This document shows, in pieces, positions 34,911 through 44,364 of a DNA stretch of 64,000 nt. The notes below the pieces were generated by a model. That model saw only the letters and a program-made list of their open reading frames with translations, did no database searches and was not told where the DNA came from. Source of the DNA: Bradyrhizobium sp. WSM1417 (GTDB lineage Bacteria > Pseudomonadota > Alphaproteobacteria > Rhizobiales > Xanthobacteraceae); NCBI RefSeq assembly GCF_000515415.1, contig NZ_KI911783.1, positions 4,206,392 to 4,270,391 of the forward strand, given 5' to 3'. The translations under genes and the position numbers were made by a program. Within the stretch, counting starts at the first letter, position 1. Each line of letters starts with the position of its first letter.

Positions 34911-36079
34911 TCCTGTCGAACCTTGTTCTGGGCCGGATCGGTACTCGCCACGGCCGTCGAGACGAGGCTTCCCGGTTGGACCTTGAATTGGCCGCCGGTG
35001 ATCACTTGCTGCCCGGGCGTCAGACCTTCGTCGACGACCGAACGTCCGTCGATGGCGTAGCTGACCATGATCTTGTGCAGTTCGGCCTTGTTGTCCTGAT
35101 TGACCGTATAGGCGTAGAGGCCGTTGGTGGAATGCTGGACCGCGTCATCCGGGACAACAGTCGCATCCTTCAGGGTGCGCACCAGCAGGCGCGTCGACAC
35201 CGATTGTCCGGGCCACAGCGCGTGGTCCTTGTTGTCGAACACCGCCTTGAGCCGGATCGTGCCGCTGCTGGTGTCGACCTGGTTGTTGATGACCGCGAGC
35301 TTGCCCTCGGCCAGCGTCTTCTTGCCGTCGGTGGTGAAGGCGATCACCCTGAGCGCGCCGGCCTTCTGGCCCTCGCTGATATAGGGCAGCTGATCTTCCG
35401 GCGCGGTGAAGATCACCGAGATCGGCTCGACCTGCGAGATCGTGACGATGCCGGTCTGCGTCGAGGAATTGACGATGTTGCCGACGTCGACCTGGCGCAG
35501 GCCAGCGACGCCGGTGATCGGCGCCTTGACCAGGGTGTAGTCGAGCTGGGTCTGCGCGTTGGAGATCGCGGCGTCGTCGGCGGCGATCTGCGCGGTGAGC
35601 TGCGCGACGGTGGAGCGTTGGGTGTCGACCCGCTGTGCGGTGGCGAATTCGCCGAGCTTCATGGCGCGCTGGAGCTCGAGATTGGCGTTGGCCAGATTTG
35701 CCTCGTCCTGGGCCTTCTTGGCCTTGGCCTGGTCGAGCGTGGCCTGATAGGGGCGGGGATCGATCGAGGCGAGGAGCTCGCCCTCCTTGACGATCTGGCC
35801 TTCGGTGAAGGCGATCTTGTCGATCTGGCCATCCACCCGGGTCCGGACTTGGACGGTGTTGAAGCCCGCAACCGTGCCGAGACCGGTCAGGTAAACCGGG
35901 AAATCCACTTTCTGAACCGGCGAAACGCTCACGGGGACGGCGGGCGGACGCTGCGGCCCCTTCTGTGCGGTCTGGGCTTTTCCTGCGTCGGGCGAGCCGA
36001 ATTTCTGCCAACCATAGTAACCCGCGGAGGCCACGGCCGCGATGATCAGAATCCAGAGGATCGGCCGGGACTTTTTCAT
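34907..36079 (-). CDS. RND efflux periplasmic adaptor (MdtA-like)
   Basis: A 390-residue membrane-fusion protein with an N-terminal anchor (RPILWILIIAAVASAGYYGW), no lipobox, then VPVSVSPVQKVDFPVYLTGL, the lipoyl block GFNTVQVRTRVDGQIDKIAF and a Gln/Ala-rich hairpin. Its partner permease follows in an ATGA overlap. No local regulator or outer-membrane channel gene is present. Confidence 0.93.
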   Translation of the reverse strand: MKKSRPILWILIIAAVASAGYYGWQKFGSPDAGKAQTAQKGPQRPPAVPVSVSPVQKVDFPVYLTGLGTVAGFNTVQVRTRVDGQIDKIAFTEGQIVKEGELLASIDPRPYQATLDQAKAKKAQDEANLANANLELQRAMKLGEFATAQRVDTQRSTVAQLTAQIAADDAAISNAQTQLDYTLVKAPITGVAGLRQVDVGNIVNSSTQTGIVTISQVEPISVIFTAPEDQLPYISEGQKAGALRVIAFTTDGKKTLAEGKLAVINNQVDTSSGTIRLKAVFDNKDHALWPGQSVSTRLLVRTLKDATVVPDDAVQHSTNGLYAYTVNQDNKAELHKIMVSYAIDGRSVVDEGLTPGQQVITGGQFKVQPGSLVSTAVASTDPAQNKVRQE

Positions 36080-36440
36080 ATCGTCTCGTGTCGGCTCTTA
36101 TGCCTTAAGCTACGAATTGTGAGGCAATCATAGGGTTCCAGCGCGCTTGTATAATACACGCCAAGTTCCAGTGTAAACAGCACTATCGGTTGAGAATCCT
36201 AAACAATTGGAAAGCTTTGCACCGCTTAGGCAGCTCCGTGTCACTACGGTGTGCAGTGCTGCATTCTCCCGCCACGAACGATCTGCGAGCAAATCTTGTG
36301 CAATGCTCGACAGCGGTGTGCTCTGGACAGAGCGGCGCCGCGCATCGGCCGCAAGAACGGTTCTAAATCGTGCGGAGGCCGTTTCGGTTGTCAGGAAAAC
36401 CGGCATCGGCCATATCGGCGCTCCACAACGGGAGCGCAGC
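36080..36440. other. 361-bp gap with a candidate promoter for the MdtA-like gene
   Basis: No gene that I can support. On the minus strand TTTACA (near 36173) and a TATTAT/TATACA box (near 36150-36157) lie 70-90 bp before the adaptor ATG, a plausible sigma-70-type promoter; spacing is 15 or 18 bases depending on the box. The same place holds the 11-base palindrome TGTATAATACA (36148-36158), which could bind a regulator. Confidence 0.4.
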
Positions 36441-36680
36441 ATGGACGAACTGAACGGCAAGCTGATCGCGTGTCAAATCCTGATCACGGGACTGATCGCG
36501 CGCGTCGCCAACGAGCAGCGCGATCCCTTGCGCTTTCTCACCGACTTCCGCGACGAGATCAGATCCGTCGTCGGCGGCGTCAACATTGCGGGCATGGACA
36601 ACAGCGATCGCGTGCGCGCGGTGGCGCAGAAGACCGTCGATGAATTGTTCTCGCTGATGAAGCCGCCAAGCAGCGATTGA
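36441..36680 (+). CDS. Small hypothetical protein, 79 aa
   Basis: Starts MDELNGKLIACQILITGLIA after CGGGAGCGC. The sequence is helical throughout: a mildly hydrophobic N-terminal helix (LIACQILITGLIARVA), DPLRFLTDFRDEIRSVVGG, and RVRAVAQKTVDELFSLM. It resembles small rhizobial proteins of unknown function; no known domain. The frame stays open upstream but without family-like sequence. It precedes the iron-regulated promoter of the receptor gene. Confidence 0.65.
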   Translation: MDELNGKLIACQILITGLIARVANEQRDPLRFLTDFRDEIRSVVGGVNIAGMDNSDRVRAVAQKTVDELFSLMKPPSSD

Positions 36681-36713
36681 GGATGCGCGCGCGACCGCCG
36701 ATCTCGCGCTCTC

Positions 36714-36765
36714 TTTAGAACAAATCCAATCTCGATTTAGAACGATTTCAAACTGCAGTTTAGAA
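36714..36765 (+). promoter_or_regulatory. Three tandem TTTAGAA motifs (ICE/Irr-box type) upstream of the iron receptor
   Basis: TTTAGAA occurs at 36714-36720, 36736-36742 and 36759-36765, spaced 22-23 bases, about two helical turns. The middle one extends to TTTAGAACGATTTCAAA, an imperfect palindrome close to the iron-control-element consensus of rhizobia bound by Irr. They stand 100-150 bp before the receptor start, so iron-dependent control of the receptor operon is likely. Confidence 0.65.
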
Positions 36766-36864
36766 TCGCTTTGATCTGGACTTATTCAAGGGTTCTCGCG
36801 GCTTACTCGCATTGACCCGCTATTTTACGGCCGATACCAACACTCCAATCGCTCATCGAAGTGA

Positions 36865-39291
36865 ATGAGCGAGCAGGAATATGGGGCGTGTTTGGTAATG
36901 GGGCAGGTGGTCGCACCGAAGTCGTTGCGTTCGGTCGCAGCATTCGATGAAAAGTTCACGGGCGTTTCCGGCAAGAAGGTCTCCGCTGTCGCGGGCCTGA
37001 TTGCAGCAGCATCGGTGTCGAGCGGCGCGGAGGCGCAGCAGTCGAACCTGCCGCCGGTAACGGTCGATGCGCCGGTCGCGCGTCCGCGCCCGGTGGCTGC
37101 GAAGCCGACGGCGGATCAGGTCCGCGCGCGCAATGCGCTTCGCCGCGCTGCGCAACGGCAGCAGGCGGCGCAGCAGACGGCTCCCACCGCGCCGTCCGGC
37201 GAAGTCGACCGCAATCCGTATTCCGATCCGGCGGCGCCCTACAAGATCGACCACGTCCAGGCCTCCGGCAAGTTTCCCGAGCCGATGCTGAACACGCCGA
37301 AGACCATCACCGTGCTCAGCAAGGAAGTGCTCGAGGACAAGAACGCCACGACGCTGAAGGAGATCGGGCGCTCCACCGCCGGCGTGACGCTGGGATCGGG
37401 GGAAGGCGGCAACGCGTTCGGGGATCGCTTCTTCATCCGCGGCTTCGATGCGAGGAACGACGTCTTCATCGACGGTATCCGTGATCCCGCGGTCTCGATC
37501 CGCGAGAACTTCTTCACCGAGCAGATCGAGATCCTGCGCGGCCCGGCGTCGTCCTACGCCGGCCGCGGCACCGCCGGCGGCGCCATCAACATCGTCACCA
37601 AGCAGGCGGGCGACGTCAATTTCAAGCGGATGGATACTGAGTTCGGCACCGACAGGACCAAGCGTGTCACGCTCGACGTCAACCAAGTCATCGATCCGAC
37701 CTTCTCGGTGCGCGTAGGCGGCCTGTTCCAGGACGCCAACGTCGCCGGCCGCAATTACATCACCGACGATCGCTGGGGTTCGTTCATCTCGACCAAGTAC
37801 ACCCCGACCAACGACATCAAGATCACGACGAACTACGTCCACACCGATCTCAGCGGCTACCCGGATTTCGGCGTGCCTTTTTACAGGCAGGGCAATGTCC
37901 CGGCGACATCGGCGGGCATTCCGCGCGGAAACTGGTACGGCTTCCTCAACCGCGACTTCCAGACGGCGCGGCAGGATTTCGGCACCGGCACGATCGAGTA
38001 CAAGGTCAACGATGCCATTACGCTGACCAGCAAGGTGCGCGGCGAGCACTCGCTGCTGAATTATATCGGCACGCTGCCGCAGAACCCGATCACGACCAGC
38101 CCCAATCCGTTGCTCTGGACCACGACGGCGAGCGCGCAGAGCCGCTACCAGAATGTCGATGTGTGGGCCAACCAGAACGAGGCCACGTTCAAGCTAAACA
38201 CCGGCGGGGTCAAGCACACGGCAGTGTTCGGCGTGGAATATGCCAACGAGAACATCTCGATCGACCGTTACACTGGCCTCTCGTCGGAACTGTTCGGCGG
38301 CGGCTCGACCAGCAACGGAGCGGTCACGGGGGTCAATGTCTACTCCCCGCAGTACACCTACATTCCTTTCAGCAACACGCCGTCGCTGGTTGGAAATCCG
38401 ACGCGCTACGGTGTCAACACCAGCAGCGTCTACGTCATGGACACTGCGAACTGGCAGGACGCCGTCATTGTGAACGGCGGCGTGCGCTACGACGGCTACA
38501 GCCAGAGCTCGTCGACCAACGCGGCCTATCTGAAGCAGAACGCCGATCTCGTTAATTACAACGTCGGCGCGGTCTACAAGCCGATGTCGATCGGCAGCCT
38601 GTATGCAGCCTATGCGACCTCGGCCAATCCGTTCGGATCGGAGCTTGATGCGACCGCGACCGATTACGGTGGTGTTCCGCCCAACACGGCCGTTTTGCTC
38701 GGACCCGAGCGTAACAAGGCGATCGAGCTCGGCACCAAATGGGAGCTCGCCGATCGCCACCTTTTGGTGACCGGTGCGCTGTTCCAGACGACCAAGGACA
38801 ACGCGCGCGAGACCGTCAACGGCCTGCTGACCTCGGGCGCTGCCTACAGGATCCAGGGCATCGACATCGAGGCCGAGGGCAGGCTCACCGACCGCTGGAG
38901 CATTTTTGGCGGGCTGGTGCTGATGCAGTCGAAGGTCACGCAGAGCGGCGTTGCCGCGAATCTGGGTCTGCAGCTCGCCAACATTGCCCACCAGTCGTTC
39001 AGCATGTTGACCAAGTACAAGTTCGACGGCGGCTGGGAACTCGGCGGGCAGGCGGTCTACCGCTCGAAGGTCTATGGCGGCACGTTCGCGGCCAACACCA
39101 ACGAGTTGCCGAGCTATTGGCGTTTCGACGCATTCCTCGAGAAGAAGATCGACCAGAACTGGACCATGAAGTTCTACGCCCAGAACCTGACGAACAAGCT
39201 CTATTACGATTCGTTCTATCGCAGTGCCGTGCCCTTCGTGGCGGTCGCGCCAGGGCGGGCGTTCTACCTCGTGACGACGGCGAAGTTCTGA
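36865..39291 (+). CDS. TonB-dependent catecholate siderophore receptor (Fiu-like)
   Basis: An 808-residue outer-membrane receptor. After an Ala/Arg/Gln-rich N-terminal stretch (about residues 60-110) comes the plug ([57 protein letters not shown]), then the beta-barrel, ending in FYLVTTAKF with the terminal Phe of outer-membrane proteins. The gene order receptor-PiuC equals fiu-ybiX of E. coli, which points to catecholate or related ferric siderophores. The start is not certain; an ATG at 36898 is an alternative and the secretion signal is long. Confidence 0.92.
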   Translation: MSEQEYGACLVMGQVVAPKSLRSVAAFDEKFTGVSGKKVSAVAGLIAAASVSSGAEAQQSNLPPVTVDAPVARPRPVAAKPTADQVRARNALRRAAQRQQAAQQTAPTAPSGEVDRNPYSDPAAPYKIDHVQASGKFPEPMLNTPKTITVLSKEVLEDKNATTLKEIGRSTAGVTLGSGEGGNAFGDRFFIRGFDARNDVFIDGIRDPAVSIRENFFTEQIEILRGPASSYAGRGTAGGAINIVTKQAGDVNFKRMDTEFGTDRTKRVTLDVNQVIDPTFSVRVGGLFQDANVAGRNYITDDRWGSFISTKYTPTNDIKITTNYVHTDLSGYPDFGVPFYRQGNVPATSAGIPRGNWYGFLNRDFQTARQDFGTGTIEYKVNDAITLTSKVRGEHSLLNYIGTLPQNPITTSPNPLLWTTTASAQSRYQNVDVWANQNEATFKLNTGGVKHTAVFGVEYANENISIDRYTGLSSELFGGGSTSNGAVTGVNVYSPQYTYIPFSNTPSLVGNPTRYGVNTSSVYVMDTANWQDAVIVNGGVRYDGYSQSSSTNAAYLKQNADLVNYNVGAVYKPMSIGSLYAAYATSANPFGSELDATATDYGGVPPNTAVLLGPERNKAIELGTKWELADRHLLVTGALFQTTKDNARETVNGLLTSGAAYRIQGIDIEAEGRLTDRWSIFGGLVLMQSKVTQSGVAANLGLQLANIAHQSFSMLTKYKFDGGWELGGQAVYRSKVYGGTFAANTNELPSYWRFDAFLEKKIDQNWTMKFYAQNLTNKLYYDSFYRSAVPFVAVAPGRAFYLVTTAKF

Positions 39292-39293
39292 TC

Positions 39294-39983
39294 ATGTTGA
39301 CGTGCCTGCCTGGCGTTCTGAGCAAGGATGATGTGGCGGATTTCCGCCGCATCATGGACGCCAGCGAATGGGAAGACGGGCGCTCCACCGCCGGCTCGCA
39401 GTCGGCGATGGTCAAGCGCAACGAGCAATTGTCACCGGACAGCGAGGTCGCGCGCAAGCTCGGCAACCGCATCATTTCGGCGCTGACCTCGAACCCGCGC
39501 TTCATCGCGGCCGCGATCCCGCTCCAGATCTTCCCGCCGCTGTTCAACCGCTATGCGGCCAGCAGCGGCCACCATTTCGGCCTGCACGTCGACAATGCGA
39601 TCCGCGGAGACCGCCTGACCGGCCTTCGCATCCGCACAGACCTCTCGGTCACGCTGTTCCTGGCCGAGCCGGAGGAGTACGACGGTGGCGAACTTGTGAT
39701 CGAGGACAGCTACGGTTCGCACGAAGTCAAGTTGCAAGCCGGGGACTGCGTGCTCTATCCCTCGACCAGCCTCCATCTGGTCACCCCGGTGACGAGGGGA
39801 ACGCGGGTTGCGTCTTTCTTCTGGCTTCAGAGCATGATACGGGACGATCAAGCCCGGAGCATGATCTTTGACCTCGACACCGCGATACAGGCGCTGGTGG
39901 AACGGCTCGGGCGTGACGATCCCGAAACGGTCAAATTGACGGGTATCTATCACAACCTCATTCGCTACTGGGCCGAAGTATGA
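39294..39983 (+). CDS. piuC: PKHD-type Fe(II)/2-oxoglutarate-dependent hydroxylase (PiuC/YbiX)
   Basis: A 229-residue dioxygenase starting [20 protein letters not shown]. The iron triad is visible: HVDNAI (His-x-Asp) in [14 protein letters not shown] and the distal His in [17 protein letters not shown], whose Arg binds 2-oxoglutarate. Family members sit beside siderophore receptors and may modify the siderophore or receptor. It starts two bases after the receptor stop and overlaps exbB by 4 bp. Confidence 0.92.
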   Translation: MLTCLPGVLSKDDVADFRRIMDASEWEDGRSTAGSQSAMVKRNEQLSPDSEVARKLGNRIISALTSNPRFIAAAIPLQIFPPLFNRYAASSGHHFGLHVDNAIRGDRLTGLRIRTDLSVTLFLAEPEEYDGGELVIEDSYGSHEVKLQAGDCVLYPSTSLHLVTPVTRGTRVASFFWLQSMIRDDQARSMIFDLDTAIQALVERLGRDDPETVKLTGIYHNLIRYWAEV

Positions 39984-40894
39984 AGATCATGTCCTTCCAA
40001 GCAAGCCTTGCCGCGGCTCTGGTGCTGGCGGCCGCCTGGCTTGCATCCCCTGTTTCCGCCCAGACACAGGCCACGCCCGCGGCACCGGTCCAGTCGACGG
40101 CCCAGCCGTCCCCGGTCAGCCCGGCCCCGGTTGTTGCTCCGCCTGCGGCTCCCCAAGCTGTCGCGCCCGCAAAGTCCGATACGGCAGCCGTCATTGCGCC
40201 CGCCATGAAGGAACTGTCGCCCTGGGTGATGTTCATGTCGGCGGACATCATCGTGAAGGCGGTGATGATCGGGCTCGCCTTTGCATCGCTGATGACCTGG
40301 ACGGTGCTGATAGCCAAGTCGATCGAATTGTCGATCGCCGCGACCAAGCTTCGTTCGGCGCTGAAGAAGATCGCAGAGGCGCGCTCGCTCGCGGAAGCGC
40401 AGATGGCGCTCGGCTCCAAAGCGGGCATCCTGCCGTCCTTCCTGGCGGCGGCGCTGCGGGAGGCGCGGATGTCGGCCGGCCTCTCCAGCGACACCGGCAT
40501 CAAGGAGCGGGCGGCTTCGAGCTTCTCCGAGATCATGCGCGCGGAGGCGCGGCGCATCCGCGTCGGCATGGGCGTGCTCGCGACCATCGGCTCGACCTCG
40601 CCCTTCGTCGGCCTGTTCGGCACGGTGTGGGGCATCATGAACAGCTTCATCGGCATCTCGAAGTCGCAGACCACGAACCTCGCCGTCGTCGCACCCGGCA
40701 TCGCCGAGGCGCTGCTCGCCACCGCGATCGGCCTGGTCGCCGCCATTCCCGCCGTCATCATCTACAACTACTTCTCGCGCGTGACGAAGAGCTACCTGGA
40801 ACTCGTCAGCCGTGCCTCGGGCGCGGCGGGGCGGTTGCTCTCGCGCGATCTCGACCGCAGCCACGGCAGCGTGCATTCGCGCGCGGCGGAGTGA
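39980..40894 (+). CDS. exbB: TonB-system energiser ExbB
   Basis: A 304-residue inner-membrane proton-channel protein. A signal-like N-terminus and a Pro/Ala/Gln-rich linker (about residues 25-75) precede three membrane helices: [20 protein letters not shown], then [20 protein letters not shown] and [20 protein letters not shown]. The MotA/TolQ/ExbB motif is clear. The N-terminal extension is longer than in E. coli ExbB and is usual in alphaproteobacteria. Coupled to piuC by ATGA. Confidence 0.94.
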   Translation: MKIMSFQASLAAALVLAAAWLASPVSAQTQATPAAPVQSTAQPSPVSPAPVVAPPAAPQAVAPAKSDTAAVIAPAMKELSPWVMFMSADIIVKAVMIGLAFASLMTWTVLIAKSIELSIAATKLRSALKKIAEARSLAEAQMALGSKAGILPSFLAAALREARMSAGLSSDTGIKERAASSFSEIMRAEARRIRVGMGVLATIGSTSPFVGLFGTVWGIMNSFIGISKSQTTNLAVVAPGIAEALLATAIGLVAAIPAVIIYNYFSRVTKSYLELVSRASGAAGRLLSRDLDRSHGSVHSRAAE

Positions 40895-40897
40895 ACC

Positions 40898-41353
40898 ATG
40901 GGCGTCTCGCTCGCAGACAATGATGACGACGACGATTTCGGCGAAACGCATGAAATCAACGTCACGCCGTTCATCGACGTCATCCTGGTGCTGCTGATCA
41001 TCTTCATGGTCGCAGCGCCGCTCTCGACCGTCGACCTGCCGATCGATCTGCCGACGTCGAGCGCGACGCCGCAGAAGAAGCCGGACAAGCCGACCTATCT
41101 CAGCATCAAGCCCGATTTGACTCTTGCCATCGGAGAGAACCCGGTGCATCGCGCCGAGTTGATCGGCACGCTCGACGGGCTGTCCGACATGAGCAAGGAC
41201 AAGTACGTCTTCCTGCGCGCCGACCGCTCGGTGCCGTATGGCGAGTTGATGGGCGTCATGGAGCTGTTGCGCTCAGGCGGCTATTCGCGGGTGAAGCTGG
41301 TTGCGCTGGAAGGCGCTCCGGGGGCGCCTGCGGCAGGCGCCGCTCAGCCTTAG
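40898..41353 (+). CDS. exbD: TonB-system energiser ExbD
   Basis: A 151-residue protein with one N-terminal membrane helix: [20 protein letters not shown], whose Asp carries the proton. The periplasmic part includes [20 protein letters not shown] and [20 protein letters not shown], the standard ExbD/TolR domain. It starts three bases after exbB. Confidence 0.95.
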   Translation: MGVSLADNDDDDDFGETHEINVTPFIDVILVLLIIFMVAAPLSTVDLPIDLPTSSATPQKKPDKPTYLSIKPDLTLAIGENPVHRAELIGTLDGLSDMSKDKYVFLRADRSVPYGELMGVMELLRSGGYSRVKLVALEGAPGAPAAGAAQP

Positions 41354-41363
41354 AGGCCCCGCG

Positions 41364-42179
41364 ATGTCGGACGAGTCCAGACCAGCCCGGACGCTTTGGA
41401 TTTTGGCGGCTCTGGCGGCGCTCGCGCTCCATCTGGGTGGTGCCGCGCTCGCGCTGGCGCACCTGCGAGCCGATGACGGTGACGACGGCCTCGGCGCGGC
41501 CGGCGCGGAGTTCGCTGTCGAGATGGCCTCGCCGAAGGCGCCTGACACCGATCTTCCGCCGGGACCGGATAGCGAAGCGATGCAGGAGCAGCAGGCGCTT
41601 CCCGAGCAAAAGGCCGAGACCAAGGAAACCGAACTTCCAAAGGATCAGTCACAACAGGTCGACGATCCCGATCGGGTCGTCACCGAGAACATCTCCAAGA
41701 AGCCGCAGGACGAGGATCCGAAGATTGCGGCGGTCGAAACGCCCGCTGCGGAGGCCTCGCCGAAGTCCGTTGCGACGGCGCGGCAGACGCTCGACGAGGA
41801 CGCGCGCGAGGCCGAGAAGGCGCTGGCTCCTGTGCTGGGCATCGGCAAGGACATCTTGAAGATAACGGCCGACTGGAACCGCAAGATTAGCGCGCACCTT
41901 ACGGCCCACAAGGTCAATCCGGAGGGCAAGGAGCCCAACAATCAGAAGGTCAAGGTCAGCTTCGCGATCAACCGACGGGGTAACGTGCTTTCAGTCGACG
42001 TTGTCGAGTCGTCCGGGGATGCAGCTTACGATGCGGCGGCGATCTCGATTGTCCGCAAATCCGATCCCATCCCGCAGCCGCCCGCCAGCCTGACCGACGA
42101 CCGGTTCGAGCGCACCGTCGACATCATCTTCACGCCGCCGGACGCAAAGAAAAAGAAGAAGTCGGCTCAGCGCCAGTAG
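41364..42179 (+). CDS. tonB: TonB family protein
   Basis: A 271-residue energy transducer. One N-terminal anchor (TLWILAALAALALHLGGAAL), a long Glu/Lys/Pro-rich periplasmic spacer (about residues 45-170), and a C-terminal TonB domain with VKVSFAINRRGNVLSVDVVE, AYDAAAISIVRKSDPIPQPP and RTVDIIFTPP. It completes an operon that carries its own receptor and energiser. The start follows exbD by 10 bp with a weak Shine-Dalgarno. Confidence 0.92.
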   Translation: MSDESRPARTLWILAALAALALHLGGAALALAHLRADDGDDGLGAAGAEFAVEMASPKAPDTDLPPGPDSEAMQEQQALPEQKAETKETELPKDQSQQVDDPDRVVTENISKKPQDEDPKIAAVETPAAEASPKSVATARQTLDEDAREAEKALAPVLGIGKDILKITADWNRKISAHLTAHKVNPEGKEPNNQKVKVSFAINRRGNVLSVDVVESSGDAAYDAAAISIVRKSDPIPQPPASLTDDRFERTVDIIFTPPDAKKKKKSAQRQ

Positions 42180-42607
42180 AGCCGGATCCCGACATAGACC
42201 ACGACCAGGCAGGCGAAGATCAGGGCCACAGGGAGCGGCCGTTTCTGGGTCGCGCCCGCGGTCGCTGCCCCGAAGAAACTGGCCTTCTTCGGTTTCGGGT
42301 CTGGGCGGCGGAAAGCGGTAACATTGTCCGCCGCCGGTTCGGCCGCCCGGGGGCGGACGTCAGGCGGGGTTCCCGCGCCGCCCATCTCGGCATAGTAGGC
42401 CTTGTAGATGGCGCCGATGGTGGCCTCGGTAGCCTCGCCCTCGTTCATCTGCGCCTGCAGGTTCTTGTAGCTCGCGAGGAATTCCTGCGCCCCCGGAGGC
42501 AGCGCAGACGACCCGTTGAGCTTGGCCATCATCTTCCAGGTGGCGAAATCGGCGCGGGCGCGGGTGTCGGCGCGTCGCGCGATCAGCATATCGGCAGCTT
42601 TGACCAA
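42167..42607 (-). CDS. Tail-anchored hypothetical protein, 146 aa
   Basis: A soluble helical N-terminal part (AADMLIARRADTRARADFAT, then PGAQEFLASYKNLQAQMNEG), a Pro/Arg-rich linker and one C-terminal membrane helix (LPVALIFACLVVVYVGIRLY) ending WR. This is a tail-anchored layout. The listed start is a TTG; an ATG stands at 42589, and family-like sequence continues upstream toward the protease gene stop (GLEADLVKAADM), so the true start is uncertain. It follows the site-2 protease gene closely on the same strand and overlaps the 3' end of tonB on the other strand. No recognised domain. Confidence 0.6.
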   Translation of the reverse strand: MVKAADMLIARRADTRARADFATWKMMAKLNGSSALPPGAQEFLASYKNLQAQMNEGEATEATIGAIYKAYYAEMGGAGTPPDVRPRAAEPAADNVTAFRRPDPKPKKASFFGAATAGATQKRPLPVALIFACLVVVYVGIRLYWR

Positions 42608-42654
42608 GTCGGCCTCGAGCCCTTCGGCTTGTGTTCGGGTGTGTCGCTGTTCAA

Positions 42655-43335
42655 CTACGCATTGCCGGTCAGGAAGAGAACAGCCTGAATCACATAACCG
42701 GTCAACGTTCGCAGTATTGCTGAAATAACATCAAGATTTAGACCGAACTGGGAGCCCGCCAGCGGTAGCAGGATCAGCAGACCGATCAGGATCAGCATCC
42801 CGAACGGCTCGAGCCGCGCCAGCGGCATGGCGAGCGGCCGGGGCAGCAGCCCGACCGCGACGCGTCCGCCGTCGAGCGGCGGGATCGGCATCATGTTGAA
42901 CACCGCCAGCACCGCGTTGATCAGCAGTGCGTTCTTGAGATTGTCGAAGATCCATTGCGCCGAGTTGGCCGGAGCCCAGGAGAGGGCGTGCAGGGCAAGA
43001 GCCGCGGCCAGCGCCAGCAGGATGTTGGTGGCGGGCCCGGCCAGCGCCACCCATACCATGCCGAGCCTGGGGTCGTTGAGCTTGCGGAAATTCACCGGCA
43101 CAGGCTTGGCATAGCCAAACAGGAACGGCGAATGCGCGAACAGCAGCATCGCCGGCAATATCACCGTTCCGAACGGGTCGATGTGGCGAAGCGGGTTGAA
43201 GCTGACACGGCCCAGCTGCCATGCGGTGTCGTCACCGAGACGATATGCGACGAAGGCGTGCGCAGCCTCGTGGAAGGTGATGGCGAGCACCAGCGGCAGC
43301 ACCCACACCGAGAGGTCATACAAAGAAACATTCAC
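42655..43335 (-). CDS. Site-2 protease (M50) family membrane metalloprotease
   Basis: A 226-residue multi-helix protein. The zinc motif HEAAH lies at residues 22-26 in the first membrane helix (VLPLVLAITFHEAAHAFVAY), with the second-site motif NMMPIPPLDGGRV near residue 160. These proteins belong to the rhomboid-like group of compact S2P enzymes (YwhC/Rip3 type without PDZ) and cut within membranes. The GTG at 43335 gives MNVSLYDLSVW; the frame is open further up. It is followed by the tail-anchored protein, a tempting but unproven substrate or partner. Confidence 0.88.
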   Translation of the reverse strand: MNVSLYDLSVWVLPLVLAITFHEAAHAFVAYRLGDDTAWQLGRVSFNPLRHIDPFGTVILPAMLLFAHSPFLFGYAKPVPVNFRKLNDPRLGMVWVALAGPATNILLALAAALALHALSWAPANSAQWIFDNLKNALLINAVLAVFNMMPIPPLDGGRVAVGLLPRPLAMPLARLEPFGMLILIGLLILLPLAGSQFGLNLDVISAILRTLTGYVIQAVLFLTGNA

Positions 43336-43407
43336 GGCTCGTCCGTCCCGGTTTGCCTGCGGTCTTGCAGCCGACCCAGCCAACCGGTGGTGCAGCAACC
43401 ATTCACC

Positions 43408-44274
43408 TCAACATAGGGTGGCCGGTTCCGAAATGCCACGCCGCAAATAATCCGCCAGCAGTGCGCCGGCCCGCGACAGGTTGCGCGCGCAATGGAGGCG
43501 GATGTCCGCCGCCGGCAGCGGCGGCAGGCCGTCGCGCTCCGACAGGACGTGCAGGCGAGGGGGCAGAGTGCCGGCTTTCACGACCGTGATCGCGAGGCCC
43601 TCCGCTGCGATCGCCTCCACCGCGGCAAGGGTGCGGCTGACAAAGGCGAGCCGCCAGGGGCGGCCGGCGGCATCGAGGGCCTCCGCGGCCCATTGCCGGA
43701 ACAGGCAGCCCGGCGGGTAGAGCGCGACGGGCAGCGTGTCCTGTGCCTGTGCCGGATACGATCTGGCCGCGACCCACACCGCCTGCTCGCGTCGCAATAG
43801 CTCACCATCGCCGCATCCTTCGGGATGCATGGCGATGACGAGGTCATAGGCGTCGCCGAGTCGCGCCGGCATCGTCGCGGTCAGCCCGGTCTCGATCTCG
43901 ATCCGGATCTCCGGATGGCATTTGGCAAAATGCGCCAGCAGGGGCGGAATGACGATCGTGCCGTAATCGTCCATCACGCCAAGGCGGACCACGGCTTCGC
44001 GCCGGCCCGTGCGAAGCACGTCGACCGCCTCCGCATTGAGGTCGAGAAGCCGCTTCGCATAGACGCGGAACTCGTGACCTGTGGCGCTCAGTGCCGCGCC
44101 CTCCCTCGTGCGGTGAAACAGCCGGACGCCGAGCTGCCCTTCGAGACGCCTGATCTGGACGCTCACCGCCGACTGGGTGCGGTTGAGCACGTGGGCTGCG
44201 CGCGTGAACGAGCGATGCTCGGCAACTGCGAGAAAGGCCTTCAGCAGATCGGGATCTAGGACGGGTGCGGTCAT
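43408..44274 (-). CDS. LysR-family transcriptional regulator
   Basis: A 288-residue LTTR. The N-terminal winged helix is LLKAFLAVAEHRSFTRAAHV with NRTQSAVSVQIRRLEGQLGV; the C-terminal effector domain starts VVRLGVMDDYGTIVIPPLLA. Divergent from the EamA exporter gene, 90 bp apart, so it most likely controls that exporter and itself; this rests on the usual LTTR arrangement. Confidence 0.92.
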   Translation of the reverse strand: MTAPVLDPDLLKAFLAVAEHRSFTRAAHVLNRTQSAVSVQIRRLEGQLGVRLFHRTREGAALSATGHEFRVYAKRLLDLNAEAVDVLRTGRREAVVRLGVMDDYGTIVIPPLLAHFAKCHPEIRIEIETGLTATMPARLGDAYDLVIAMHPEGCGDGELLRREQAVWVAARSYPAQAQDTLPVALYPPGCLFRQWAAEALDAAGRPWRLAFVSRTLAAVEAIAAEGLAITVVKAGTLPPRLHVLSERDGLPPLPAADIRLHCARNLSRAGALLADYLRRGISEPATLC

Positions 44275-44364
44275 GACGAAAACTTATCCCAGCATGACGG
44301 AAATTCCATTCCCTGTTTCGGCGCCCCTCGTATGCTGCCCCTGGAGCTCATGGAGGGGGGAAGC

